This document shows positions 26,032 to 34,128 of a stretch of DNA of 64,000 nt, in pieces. Made by a program: the position numbers and the translations under genes. The notes below the pieces were generated by a model. That model ran no database searches and had not been told where the DNA came from. It saw nothing but the letters and a program-made list of their open reading frames with translations. The DNA is from Shimia_B sp038525525 (GTDB lineage Bacteria > Pseudomonadota > Alphaproteobacteria > Rhodobacterales > Rhodobacteraceae): NCBI GenBank assembly GCA_038525525.1, contig JBCBHO010000002.1:310001-374000 (forward strand), read 5' to 3'. Each line of letters opens with the position of its first letter. Position 1 is the stretch's first letter.

Positions 26032-26601
26032 AGCGGCGTCCATGGGCACATTGATGAAGCACCAGGCCGGTGCCTCCGAGCGCGCGAGGAGCTGCGCGTA
26101 ACGCCCCGGCAGCCGGGCGCGACGGTAGAGCCGCGCCGCGGGCGAGACACGCGCGCCGGTGCGTTCCCCCGGGCGGGCGATGACGCCGACGCGCACGGTG
26201 TTTAGGATCGCCTCCCAATCCTGCCAGCGGTGAAACTGCGCGAGGTTGTCAGCCCCCATGAGCCAGGTGAAACGGACACCCGGATAGAGCCTGAGCAGCG
26301 CGTCGAGCGTCTCGGCGGTGTAACGAGTGCCAAGGTCGGCCTCGATGCCCGTGACGGTTACGCGGGGATGATCCATCAGGCGCTGCGCTTCGGCCATCCG
26401 CGCCGCAAGCTTTGCGGGCCCGCGGGCTTTTAGGGGATTGCCGGGGGTCACGAGCCACCAGACCGCGTCGAGCCCGAAGCGCCGCAGCGCTTGCTTGGTG
26501 ATGTGCACGTGGCCGCCATGGGCTGGGTCGAAGGACCCGCCGAGGAGACCGATGCACTGCCCCGCACGCGCCGTGGGCCGCCCATGTGATCGAAACGTCA
26601 T
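25957..26601 (-). CDS. nadD: nicotinate-nucleotide adenylyltransferase
   Basis: NadD joins nicotinate mononucleotide and ATP to deamido-NAD, the step before nadE, which also lies in this window. The 214-residue protein has the nucleotidyltransferase motif GLLGGSFDPAHGGHVHI, the FTWLMGADNLAQFHRWQDW core and the SSSAIRA motif near the C-terminus. It carries an extra tail (GDWGRGSGAQEERGEA) that overlaps the 3' end of the opposite EamA gene by 75 bases. I used ATG; a GTG three codons upstream is also possible. Confidence 0.93.
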   Translation of the reverse strand: MTFRSHGRPTARAGQCIGLLGGSFDPAHGGHVHITKQALRRFGLDAVWWLVTPGNPLKARGPAKLAARMAEAQRLMDHPRVTVTGIEADLGTRYTAETLDALLRLYPGVRFTWLMGADNLAQFHRWQDWEAILNTVRVGVIARPGERTGARVSPAARLYRRARLPGRYAQLLARSEAPAWCFINVPMDAASSSAIRAAGDWGRGSGAQEERGEA

Positions 26602-26676
26602 GGAGCGCACCTAATCCGCCCCGGCGCGGGACCACAAGCGCCCTCCCGGCTCGCTGAGTCCGCACTCGCCTTGGTT

Positions 26677-27138
26677 TCAACCCAAGGCGGGCGTGCCCAT
26701 GATGAGCTCCCGCACGTTGGGGACGATGACGAGCAGGAGCGTCGCCGCAGAGACGAAGAGGATTGTGCCCACATGCAGCGCGGCCACCGGATGAGCCTTG
26801 ATGCCCTTTAGGCCGCCGGCATCGCGCACGAGGCACCAGGAGCCCTTCACGAAGGGCCAGATGAAGCCGAGGAGCAGCCCCACCGGGTAAGCGAAGACCG
26901 CCTCGCCGACGGGAGCCTCCACCAACTGGATGAACGCGCCGAGGCCTCCGCCGATGGCGGCCCCGAGCAGGCTCTTCACCGCCTTACCGGAGGAGGCCAA
27001 GCCCTGCGGGCGCAGCCCGCCCGGATCCACGATCTTGCCGTCTGCGTCGGTGACCGGCGACGCGCTGTCCTCCACGAAGCCCATGCCTATAATGCCGCCG
27101 ACGAAGAGGCCGAGGCAGAGCAATCCGAAAAACGCCAT
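26677..27138 (-). CDS. hypothetical membrane protein (153 aa)
   Basis: The protein begins MAFFGLLCLGLFVGGIIGMGF and has about four hydrophobic segments, including VKSLLGAAIGGGLGAFIQLV, VFAYPVGLLLGFIWPFV and a C-terminal ILFVSAATLLLVIVPNV. It is therefore an inner-membrane protein. AAAGGAG sits eight bases before the ATG. No known domain is recognised. It stands alone between nadD and the MOSC gene. A small hairpin follows its stop codon. Confidence 0.65.
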   Translation of the reverse strand: MAFFGLLCLGLFVGGIIGMGFVEDSASPVTDADGKIVDPGGLRPQGLASSGKAVKSLLGAAIGGGLGAFIQLVEAPVGEAVFAYPVGLLLGFIWPFVKGSWCLVRDAGGLKGIKAHPVAALHVGTILFVSAATLLLVIVPNVRELIMGTPALG

Positions 27139-27289
27139 CTGAAACTCCTTTCGCTCTAATCCACCCGAAGCCCGCCGCATCGCGCGCGGCCGCGGGTCGT
27201 TGAAATCGCGAAGGAAGGCTAAAAGCGAAACAGGGGAAAACACTGCCCAAATTTCAATCTCAGCGGGAAATTGCTTACGGCAGCGCGCC

Positions 27290-27754
27290 TCAGGCGGGTG
27301 TGACCGCGTCGCCGAGGCTGACGATCCCCGGAGCGAGCACGCTGGCATACATGCCACCGTGGCCGCGCACGGCGCTGTAGCCGCCATGGCCGAGGGTCTC
27401 TTCCATGCGTGAGCAGGGCGGGCATGGCCCGGACACTTCGAGCACCGCCGTCCCGAGCCGCACCTGCCCCTTCCGAAGCGCGGCGAGATTGATGCCGGAG
27501 ACGACGATGTTGCGGCGCAGCATCTCCGGGGACACCGCGCGCCGCGCGAGGGCCGCGATCACGGGCAGGTGCTCGGCCTGGATGAGGGTGACGGCGCGCT
27601 TGCCCGACTTGGCGCGGTCTCCGAGGAGACCGTCCGCGTCGATTTCCGCCTCGGTTACGATCTCCATGTCCGCGCGCCGAGCGGGGCGCAGGCCGATCCA
27701 AGCCACTTTGCCCGCGCCGCCATGGCGCGCCATCATCTCGCGCAGCTCGACCAT
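27290..27754 (-). CDS. MOSC domain-containing protein
   Basis: This 154-residue protein is a stand-alone MOSC domain, the fold shared by molybdenum-cofactor sulfurase C-termini and YiiM/YcbX proteins that handle Moco or transfer sulfur. Visible motifs are LLGDRAKSGKRAVTLIQAEHL, RRNIVVSGINLAALRKG and the Cys-containing GPCPPCSRMEETLG, the likely catalytic cysteine region. It follows the FNT channel by 25 bases on the same strand. The precise substrate is unknown. Confidence 0.88.
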   Translation of the reverse strand: MVELREMMARHGGAGKVAWIGLRPARRADMEIVTEAEIDADGLLGDRAKSGKRAVTLIQAEHLPVIAALARRAVSPEMLRRNIVVSGINLAALRKGQVRLGTAVLEVSGPCPPCSRMEETLGHGGYSAVRGHGGMYASVLAPGIVSLGDAVTPA

Positions 27755-27779
27755 GGCCCCCGCCGCTCCCCGCTTGCCG

Positions 27780-28625
27780 TCAGCTCTCGGACGGTTCGAC
27801 CTCGTCCATCACCTGGCCCCAGGCCATCAGCGCGAAGATCACCGTCCCACCCACGACATTGCCCGCAAAGACGGGTCCGAAAAAGCTCAAAGCGCCGCCG
27901 AGGCCGAGCTCTCCCTGCACCGCGAGAAAGGCCATTTCCACCGACCCCGCAACGATATGGGCAAAGTCGCCCGCCGCGATGAGCCACGTGAAGACGAGGA
28001 TCACGAAGAAAGAGGAAAATCGCGCCTGCGGCAGCATCCAGACCAGCGCGGCCACGAGGATGCCCGCCGGGATCGCGCGCACGAAACCGTCCCAGCCGTT
28101 GATGCCCATGGCGTGCCGCGAGAGATCGCCCATGACGGCGACGACATCGGCGGGCAGCGCCACGGTGTAGGCATAAAACGTCGCGATGAGGAACGCGCCC
28201 ACGACGTTGGCGCCGAGCACGATGACCCAAAGCCGCATCATCTGGAGAAAGCAGCCCAGCGTGCGCTTCTGCAAAACCGGGAGCACTGTCGTGATCGTAT
28301 TCTCGGTGAATAGCTGCATGCGCCCGAGGATGACGAGCATGAAGCCCAGCGAATAGCCGAGGTTCTCCACGAGGTAACGCCAGGGCGCGTCCGGGAGCGA
28401 TGCCCGCAGCACCGCCTCCCCCACCACGGAGAAGGAAATCATGATACCCGCGGCGATGCCGGACCACATGAGCGAGCGGTTGGGGCGCTGAAGCTCCTCC
28501 TCCCCGTCGCGCCGGATCACCTCGTAAATGAGCTTGGGCGCGAGGCTGGAGGCCTCCTCGACATCGGACTTTGCGGGGCCCCCGGCGGGGTGCTGATCTA
28601 CCGTGATAGCTGTATCCTTGGCCAT
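27780..28625 (-). CDS. formate/nitrite transporter (FNT) family protein
   Basis: This 281-residue inner-membrane channel has six predicted helices and the FNT repeat motifs NLGYSLGFMLVILGRMQLFTEN and VVGAFLIATFYAY. FNT channels carry formate, nitrite, hydrosulfide or lactate. The N-terminal 40 cytoplasmic residues include ASSLAPKLIYEVIRRDGEEEL, typical of the YfdC-like branch. I used the ATG at MAKDTAITVD. It appears co-transcribed with the MOSC gene. Substrate cannot be read from sequence. Confidence 0.9.
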   Translation of the reverse strand: MAKDTAITVDQHPAGGPAKSDVEEASSLAPKLIYEVIRRDGEEELQRPNRSLMWSGIAAGIMISFSVVGEAVLRASLPDAPWRYLVENLGYSLGFMLVILGRMQLFTENTITTVLPVLQKRTLGCFLQMMRLWVIVLGANVVGAFLIATFYAYTVALPADVVAVMGDLSRHAMGINGWDGFVRAIPAGILVAALVWMLPQARFSSFFVILVFTWLIAAGDFAHIVAGSVEMAFLAVQGELGLGGALSFFGPVFAGNVVGGTVIFALMAWGQVMDEVEPSES

Positions 28626-28697
28626 GTGTTGCAACCGCAGGGCGGCTCAAAGGGTTCCAACGAATCTCATTGGATGGCACATTGCCGGTATTTCAGA

Positions 28698-29708
28698 ATG
28701 TCATTCAGCAGGTCCCCCATGTCGCCGTTCCAGGCCTTTTCGAAGCTTTTGCACGTCAACCCGGCGCTGGGAAACATCGTCCTCGCCGGGCTTGGCATAC
28801 TTGCCGCCGCCGCCATCGCGCTCAGCTGGGGCAATGTCGGCAACCTCGTGCCGCTCGGCATGACCATCGTGGCCCTCGGCGTCGCCACGACCCTCATTGC
28901 CGCGATCTTCCGCAATGACACGATGCAGACCTTTCTCGCTTGGCTCGTGATCGCCGGGGTCGTGGTCGTCCTCGGTCTCGGCCTCGATGCCATGCTCGGC
29001 CGCAAGGGCACAGGCATCGCACCGCCGCTGCCCTGCTGGTCGACCATGTTCTCGGAGACCCGCGAGCAATGCGAGGCGCGGCTCACCTCGACGACCCGCG
29101 TGGCCGTCGTGCGCCCGACGCCCGTGCCAAGAAGCCCGTCGAGCGCGGTGCCTCCACGCCCGCGTCCCTCCGTCTCGGCCCCCGCGCAGCGCCCCGTGCG
29201 CGCGCCATCCTCTGTTGCCGGTACGGCCGGTAGCGAGGCCGTGCAACCGCCCTCGTCCCAGGAGGATTTTGTGGAAGCGCCGATCATCGTGTCGGAGCCC
29301 CCCGCGCGCGAGATCCGGCCAGTGCCGCTCCCCGACAGCGTGGCCGTGCGGCTTTCTGCGACCGGCACGGAGCGCGTTCTTCTCAGCGACGTGGACCGCT
29401 CCCCCGCCCGGGTCTTCACCCATGTCTTCGCCGGTGACGCGGCCTCTCGCGGCGGCGCCTCCTTGGCCGAGGGGCTGCAGGCGGGCGGCTGGCCCAATGC
29501 CGTGAACAATGTCGAGGTGGTCGATGTCCGGGTGAGCGAAACGCAGGTCCGCTACTACCACGAGGGCGATGCGAGCCTCGCCACGGCCCTCGCCGCAGAT
29601 CTCGCGCGCCTTCTGCAGCGAAGCGAGGTCCCCGTGCGCGATTTTTCGGCGCTGGGGCTGAGCGCGCGACCGGGGACGCTGGAGATCTGGCTCGAGCCGG
29701 GCGCGTGA
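28698..29708 (+). CDS. membrane-anchored protein with C-terminal LytR_C-like domain
   Basis: This protein of about 336 residues has two or three N-terminal membrane helices (LGNIVLAGLGILAAAAIAL, LVPLGMTIVALGVATTLIAAI, FLAWLVIAGVVVVLGLGL). A long Pro/Ser/Arg-rich linker (about residues 135-215) follows. The C-terminal domain includes VFTHVFAGDAASRGGASLAEGL and VRYYHEGDASLATALAADLARLL. The last part resembles LytR_C or similar domains of roseobacter envelope proteins, with the 'RYYHxxD...A' pattern. A second start, seven codons later behind AGCAGG, is equally plausible. It is divergent from the FNT gene. The function is unknown. Confidence 0.7.
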   Translation: MSFSRSPMSPFQAFSKLLHVNPALGNIVLAGLGILAAAAIALSWGNVGNLVPLGMTIVALGVATTLIAAIFRNDTMQTFLAWLVIAGVVVVLGLGLDAMLGRKGTGIAPPLPCWSTMFSETREQCEARLTSTTRVAVVRPTPVPRSPSSAVPPRPRPSVSAPAQRPVRAPSSVAGTAGSEAVQPPSSQEDFVEAPIIVSEPPAREIRPVPLPDSVAVRLSATGTERVLLSDVDRSPARVFTHVFAGDAASRGGASLAEGLQAGGWPNAVNNVEVVDVRVSETQVRYYHEGDASLATALAADLARLLQRSEVPVRDFSALGLSARPGTLEIWLEPGA

Positions 29709-29742
29709 CGCCGCGGGCCGGGGGCAGTCCTCTCGCCATGGC

Positions 29743-30285
29743 TCAGAACGTTGGGCAGCCGTTGATCTCGCTCAGCGCCTTGCGCCATGCCGCATCGCCG
29801 TCGAAGGGCACTGTGCGCCAGTCCTCCGGATTCTTGAGCGGCCACATCCCCGTGGCGATCATGTAGGTGGGCCGGTAGGTCGGCTGCCCCGTTTCCACCA
29901 TGGCCGCGCAGGCCTCCAAAAAGTGGCGGCCCTGGGGGTCGCGGAAGAGATCGGCGGCGGCCTTGACCTCGTCCATGATGTCCCGCGAATAGCCCGCGAA
30001 GGTCCACGAATAGAGATCCTGCAGGACCATGTGCGCGCTTTCATCCTTCACCCGTTGCTGGTCGTAGAGGGCGTAGGAATTGAAGCTCAGCCACACCGCG
30101 AAGGCATTCTCGTAGACCCCGGCATGGATGCAGGCCCGCACCACCCGCGCCAGCTCCGGCGGGGTGATCTCGGTGTCGAGCTCGGCGTGGGGCACGCAGC
30201 CGAGATCCCGCGGCGCGGTATACTCCTCCGCCGCGAGCGGCGCGGCCAGTAGCAGAGCGGCGAGGGCGAGAGGCGAGGCACGCAT
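29743..30285 (-). CDS. conserved exported hypothetical protein (180 aa)
   Basis: A signal peptide (MRASPLALAALLLAAPLAAE) is followed by a helical domain with three cysteines: CVPHAELDTEITPPELARVVRACIHAG, NAFAVWLSFNSYALYDQQRVKDESAH, LFRDPQGRHFLEACAAM. No catalytic motif is recognised. It converges with the LytR_C-like gene and diverges from ettA. It looks like a genuine periplasmic protein conserved among roseobacters, but its function is unknown. Confidence 0.72.
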   Translation of the reverse strand: MRASPLALAALLLAAPLAAEEYTAPRDLGCVPHAELDTEITPPELARVVRACIHAGVYENAFAVWLSFNSYALYDQQRVKDESAHMVLQDLYSWTFAGYSRDIMDEVKAAADLFRDPQGRHFLEACAAMVETGQPTYRPTYMIATGMWPLKNPEDWRTVPFDGDAAWRKALSEINGCPTF

Positions 30286-30420
30286 GGCGTCACGCTATGC
30301 CGCCCTGCCCCGGCGCCAAAATCACAATGAAGCCAGCGGCCCGCGGCGGCCCACCTCGCATTGCCCTCCCCGGCCCTTCTGGCTAGATCACGGGCGGCAC
30401 GCGGACCGCAGGAGAAACCC

Positions 30421-32076
30421 ATGGCAGCCTATCAGTACGTCTACCACATGGACGGCGTCTCGAAGACCTATCCGGGCGGCAAGAAGACGTTCGAGAATAT
30501 CCGCCTGAGCTTCCTGCCGGGCGTCAAGATCGGCGTCGTGGGCGTGAACGGTGCGGGTAAATCGACGCTCCTCAAGATCATGGCGGGCCTCGACAAGGAC
30601 TTCTCCGGCGAGGCCTGGGCCGCCGAGGGCGCGCGCGTGGGCTACCTGCCCCAGGAGCCGCAGCTCGACCCGGCGAAGACGGTCCGCGAGAACGTCATGG
30701 AAGGCGTGGCCGAAAAGAAGGCAAAGCTCGACCGCTTCAACGAGCTCGCGATGAACTACTCCGACGAGACCGCCGACGAGATGGCCCAGCTCCAGGACGA
30801 GATCGACAGCCAGAACCTCTGGGACCTCGACGCCCAGATCGACATCTCCATGGAAGCGCTCCGCTGCCCGCCCGACGACGCCATGCCCGAGCACCTCTCG
30901 GGCGGCGAGGCGCGCCGTGTCGCCCTCTGCAAGCTCCTCCTCGAGGCGCCCGAGATGCTGCTGCTGGACGAGCCCACCAACCACCTCGACGCCGAGACGA
31001 TCGCCTGGCTCCAGCAGCACCTCATCGCCTATCCCGGCACGATCCTCGTCGTCACCCACGACCGCTACTTCCTCGACGACATCACCGGCTGGATCCTCGA
31101 GCTCGACCGCGGCCGCGGCATCCCCTACGAGGGCAATTACTCCGCCTGGCTGGAGCAGAAGGCCAAGCGCCTCGAGCAGGAGGCCAAGGAGGATCGCTCG
31201 AAGCAGAAGACGCTCGAGCGCGAACTCGAATGGATGCGCCAGGGGCAGAAGGCCCGGCAATCCAAGCAAAAGGCCCGGATCGACCGCTATAACGAACTTG
31301 CCAACCAGTCGGAGCGTGAAAAACTCTCCCGCGCGCAGATCATCATCCCGAACGGGCCGCGCCTCGGCGGCAAGGTGATCGAGGTGGAGGGGCTGAAGAA
31401 GGCCATGGGCAACAAGCTCCTCATCGAGGACCTGACCTTCGCACTCCCCCCGGGCGGCATCGTCGGCGTCATCGGCCCGAACGGGGCGGGCAAATCCACG
31501 CTCTTCAAGATGCTCACCGGCCAGGAAGCGCCCGACGCGGGCGCCGTCACCTACGGCGACACGGTGGACCTCGCCTATGTCGACCAGTCCCGCGACGCCC
31601 TCGACGCCGGCAAATCCGTCTGGGAGGAGATCGCCGACGGCCTCGACGTCATCCAGCTGGGCGACGCCGAAATGAACTCCCGCGCCTATTGCTCGGCCTT
31701 CAACTTCAAGGGCGGCGACCAGCAGAAAAAGGTCGGCATGCTGTCCGGCGGCGAACGCAACCGCGTCCACATGGCCAAATTGCTGCGCTCGGGCGGCAAC
31801 GTGCTCCTCCTCGACGAGCCCACCAACGACCTCGACGTCGAAACCCTCCGCGCCCTCGAAGACGCCCTCGTCGACTTCGCCGGCTGCGCCGTCGTCATCA
31901 GCCACGACCGCTTCTTCCTCGACCGCATCTGCACGCATATCCTAGCCTTCGAAGGCGACGCCCACGTCGAATGGTTCGAAGGCAACTTCGCCGACTACGA
32001 AGAAGACAAGAAACGGCGACTAGGGGCCGACGCGCTGGAGCCGAAGCGGATCAAGCATAAGAAATTTGTAAGGTAG
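30421..32076 (+). CDS. ettA: energy-dependent translational throttle protein EttA
   Basis: EttA is a soluble ABC-F ATPase that binds the ribosomal E site and gates the first elongation step according to ATP/ADP ratio. The 551-residue protein has two ABC cassettes: Walker A GVNGAGKST and GPNGAGKST; signatures HLSGGEARRVALCKLL and MLSGGERNRVHMAKLL. Between them lies the charged P-site tRNA interaction motif (about residues 245-300), rich in Lys, Arg and Glu. There are no membrane helices, as expected. AGGAG precedes the ATG. Length and motifs match EttA rather than other ABC-F members. Confidence 0.95.
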   Translation: MAAYQYVYHMDGVSKTYPGGKKTFENIRLSFLPGVKIGVVGVNGAGKSTLLKIMAGLDKDFSGEAWAAEGARVGYLPQEPQLDPAKTVRENVMEGVAEKKAKLDRFNELAMNYSDETADEMAQLQDEIDSQNLWDLDAQIDISMEALRCPPDDAMPEHLSGGEARRVALCKLLLEAPEMLLLDEPTNHLDAETIAWLQQHLIAYPGTILVVTHDRYFLDDITGWILELDRGRGIPYEGNYSAWLEQKAKRLEQEAKEDRSKQKTLERELEWMRQGQKARQSKQKARIDRYNELANQSEREKLSRAQIIIPNGPRLGGKVIEVEGLKKAMGNKLLIEDLTFALPPGGIVGVIGPNGAGKSTLFKMLTGQEAPDAGAVTYGDTVDLAYVDQSRDALDAGKSVWEEIADGLDVIQLGDAEMNSRAYCSAFNFKGGDQQKKVGMLSGGERNRVHMAKLLRSGGNVLLLDEPTNDLDVETLRALEDALVDFAGCAVVISHDRFFLDRICTHILAFEGDAHVEWFEGNFADYEEDKKRRLGADALEPKRIKHKKFVR

Positions 32077-32088
32077 TTAGAATGCCCC

Positions 32089-32769
32089 TTAGCACTCGAT
32101 GCCAGCCGAACACAGTAAAGCGCTCCAAGCGGCTTCGATATTATCGGCTTGAACACCGATCTCATTAATTACGATCAAGATCGAGACCGCCATCGATACC
32201 ATTAACGTGTAAATGTGAAACGCCTGCGAGCCAGGCCCCGCGTCAGAAAAATCTCTAGTGTAGTCTTCAGGTATTTCGCCAAGAACTATTGCGTCCAAAC
32301 GAATTCGGAAAAGTGCTCGAAAGATCACACAAGCAGCTCCAAATGAAAGAGTGATTGAATAGAACGTAAGAGCAAAAGTGGGCACAGCAAAAAACAAGGC
32401 GAAGACGAGTATCGAGGGCAAAAGCACCCATGTAAAGAAGGCCGCCAAATTTGACATAAAAGACGCCCGGGAATTCAACCACGCTTGAATTGGTGCGTAG
32501 GCCCTGAAGTAATGAGGCGATTTAATCCGAAAGCCTATCACGGCAGAAAACCAGCAAAGCGAAGCCCAAAATACTTCGATTTGAAATCGAGACAGATCAA
32601 CTTCGAATTTCGCCAATAAGAGAATAATATCTTCGGGAATATGAACGCGGAAGTAATTCGTCAGCCAACTAACGAAGCGAGAAACATTGAGAAAGGGCCG
32701 AACCCCCTCAAGTATCGAAATGGCAATTCCAAAACAGCCGAAGAGAACCAATGCCAAAGACCTAAACAA
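32089..32769 (-). CDS. hypothetical multi-pass membrane protein in an AT-rich patch
   Basis: This 226-residue protein has about six hydrophobic segments (SLALVLFGCFGIAISIL, VFWASLCWFSAVIGF, WVLLPSILVFALFFAVPTFAL, YTLMVSMAVSILIVINEIG). No family is recognised. Codon usage is unlike all neighbours: many A/T-ending codons (ATA, AAT, TTT) and much lower GC, continuing through the flanking 150 bases. This suggests recent acquisition. A possible start one codon later gives no change. No integrase or repeat is beside it. It ends 12 bases after convergent ettA. Confidence 0.6.
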   Translation of the reverse strand: MFRSLALVLFGCFGIAISILEGVRPFLNVSRFVSWLTNYFRVHIPEDIILLLAKFEVDLSRFQIEVFWASLCWFSAVIGFRIKSPHYFRAYAPIQAWLNSRASFMSNLAAFFTWVLLPSILVFALFFAVPTFALTFYSITLSFGAACVIFRALFRIRLDAIVLGEIPEDYTRDFSDAGPGSQAFHIYTLMVSMAVSILIVINEIGVQADNIEAAWSALLCSAGIEC

Positions 32770-32917
32770 TTCTAAACCTCACCCAAAGGGAATGAAGCCA
32801 GAATAATCAAAGGCGTAGATCTTTCAAGACGGTGGAATGGAAAGCTACTAGAAAGCCGTTGCCTTAGGCCGCATTTGGAGACTGGCCTAGAGCTCGCACA
32901 TTGGCTATGCCGCTTTC

Positions 32918-33214
32918 ATGATCATTGAGCACCTCACCGTTGGAATTCCGGCTGGCAGCTATCGGAGCTTTTTGGAGCATGATGCTGCGATCTGGACGGC
33001 GACTCTCTCCGAGCAGCCGGGCTACGTTGGGAAGGAGACGTGGATCGAGGCGGGGGATGACACGCGGGTGCATCTCATCATCCGGTGGGAGACGCGGGAG
33101 CAGTGGAAGGCGGTGCCGCCCGATCTGTTCGCCGAGACGGACGCGCGGATGGCGGCGGCGTTCGGCACGCCGGTGCCCGTGCTCAACTGCACCGATCTCG
33201 AGGTCATCGGGTAG
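32918..33214 (+). CDS. TIGR03792-family ABM-like protein
   Basis: This 98-residue protein matches the small TIGR03792 family: MIIEHLTVGIPAGSYRSFLEHDAAIWTATLSEQPGYVGKE at the N-terminus (an ABM-like ferredoxin fold) and VLNCTDLEVIG at the end. The fold is related to antibiotic-biosynthesis monooxygenases and heme-degrading IsdG-like proteins, but no catalytic residues are defined for this family. GC content returns to the genome norm here, just after the AT-rich patch. Confidence 0.85.
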   Translation: MIIEHLTVGIPAGSYRSFLEHDAAIWTATLSEQPGYVGKETWIEAGDDTRVHLIIRWETREQWKAVPPDLFAETDARMAAAFGTPVPVLNCTDLEVIG

Positions 33215-33314
33215 CGGGGCGCTTTGGGCTTGAAGGCGGCGGGCGCCTCCGGCGATACACCCTTGGCAACGAGTGACGCGGGCCAGCCACCCCGCCCAGA
33301 GTGGGAGACCCGCC

Positions 33315-33857
33315 ATGCGCCCAGCCCTGACCACGACCCTGACCAGCGGCTTGACCCTGGCCGCCCTTCTGGCCGCCGCCTCTGCGCAGGGGCAATCGGC
33401 CGAGGAGATCGACCTCGCCACCGCGGCGCTGAGCGCGCTGCAGGGCCCCTCCTTCGATCAGGATCGCGAGTTTTGCGGCTATTTCGCCTATGACGAAAGC
33501 GGTGCGCTCGTGGCAACACCGGCCACAACGGGCGAGCGGGATACCTGCCTTTATGACGGACCCGAGGACGGCTACGTGATGGTTCTGAGCTACCACACCC
33601 ACGGCCGCTTTGACACCGCCTATGCCGCTGAAGTTCCATCGGTTTCCGATATCGAGGCAGACGAAGACGAGGGCATCGACGGCTTCGTGGCCACCCCCGG
33701 CGGGCGGCTCTGGTACGTCGATACGACCGACATGGAAGTGCGCCAGCTCTGCGGGCTCGGATGCCTCCCGCAGGACCCGCGCTTCCTGCCCGGCGATGCG
33801 GGGCCCGTGGCGGCCTCCTACACCTACGCGGACCTCCTGGCCTACGAGAACCACTGA
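33315..33857 (+). CDS. DUF4329-domain exported protein
   Basis: A signal peptide (about residues 1-27, ending ASAQGQ) precedes a DUF4329-like domain with SYHTHGRFDTAYAAEVPSVSDIEADEDEGIDGFVATPGG. The His-Thr-His-Gly and Asp-rich stretch resembles JAB/RadC-like metal sites used by some toxins and peptidases, and DUF4329 also occurs at the C-termini of RHS-type polymorphic toxins. This copy stands alone, with four cysteines likely in disulfides. GGGAG is upstream of the ATG. No immunity-like partner is evident. Confidence 0.8.
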   Translation: MRPALTTTLTSGLTLAALLAAASAQGQSAEEIDLATAALSALQGPSFDQDREFCGYFAYDESGALVATPATTGERDTCLYDGPEDGYVMVLSYHTHGRFDTAYAAEVPSVSDIEADEDEGIDGFVATPGGRLWYVDTTDMEVRQLCGLGCLPQDPRFLPGDAGPVAASYTYADLLAYENH

Positions 33858-33927
33858 GCGAGCCCCGCGGAGAGCCTTGGGGCGCGGCGCAGCAGATTCA
33901 TGAAATTGAAACAAACATCTAGGAGAC

Positions 33928-33936
33928 TTATCCACA
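33928..33936 (+). promoter_or_regulatory. single consensus DnaA box
   Basis: TTATCCACA is an exact DnaA-box consensus in an AT-richer intergenic stretch before the 38-residue gene. No cluster of boxes or oriC-linked genes accompanies it, so it may be a DnaA-controlled promoter or chance. Confidence 0.3.
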
Positions 33937-33969
33937 GGCTTGGGGGCTGGTTCGAGAAAGGCCTGTGCC

Positions 33970-34086
33970 ATGGTAACCGTCGGTGTGAGTGTTTTGACCC
34001 TGACCTTCCTCTGCATCGCGCAGCTCATTGTGCGTGCCTGGGCCCACCGCGCCTTTCAGCGCGCCACCGGGCTGCGCGAGCGGTAA
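33970..34086 (+). CDS. putative single-pass small membrane protein (38 aa)
   Basis: The frame reads MVTVGVSVLTLTFLCIAQL, then a basic tail including RAWAHRAFQRATG. One hydrophobic helix followed by positive residues is a typical bacterial small membrane protein, with the N-terminus out. GAAAGG lies nine bases upstream of the ATG. It is below the length most gene finders accept. The reading frame is short enough to be chance. Confidence 0.4.
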   Translation: MVTVGVSVLTLTFLCIAQLIVRAWAHRAFQRATGLRER

Positions 34087-34128
34087 GACCCGGTAGACGC
34101 GCCGTCTGTCGTCGCTGGGCCGGAGCGC

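Noticed and set aside
33315..33857. DUF4329 gene as a polymorphic toxin with immunity partner
   Set aside because: It is a short exported single-domain protein with no RHS, secretion or immunity gene next to it.
33928..33936. DnaA box as replication origin
   Set aside because: A single box with no further boxes, AT-rich unwinding element or origin-linked genes.
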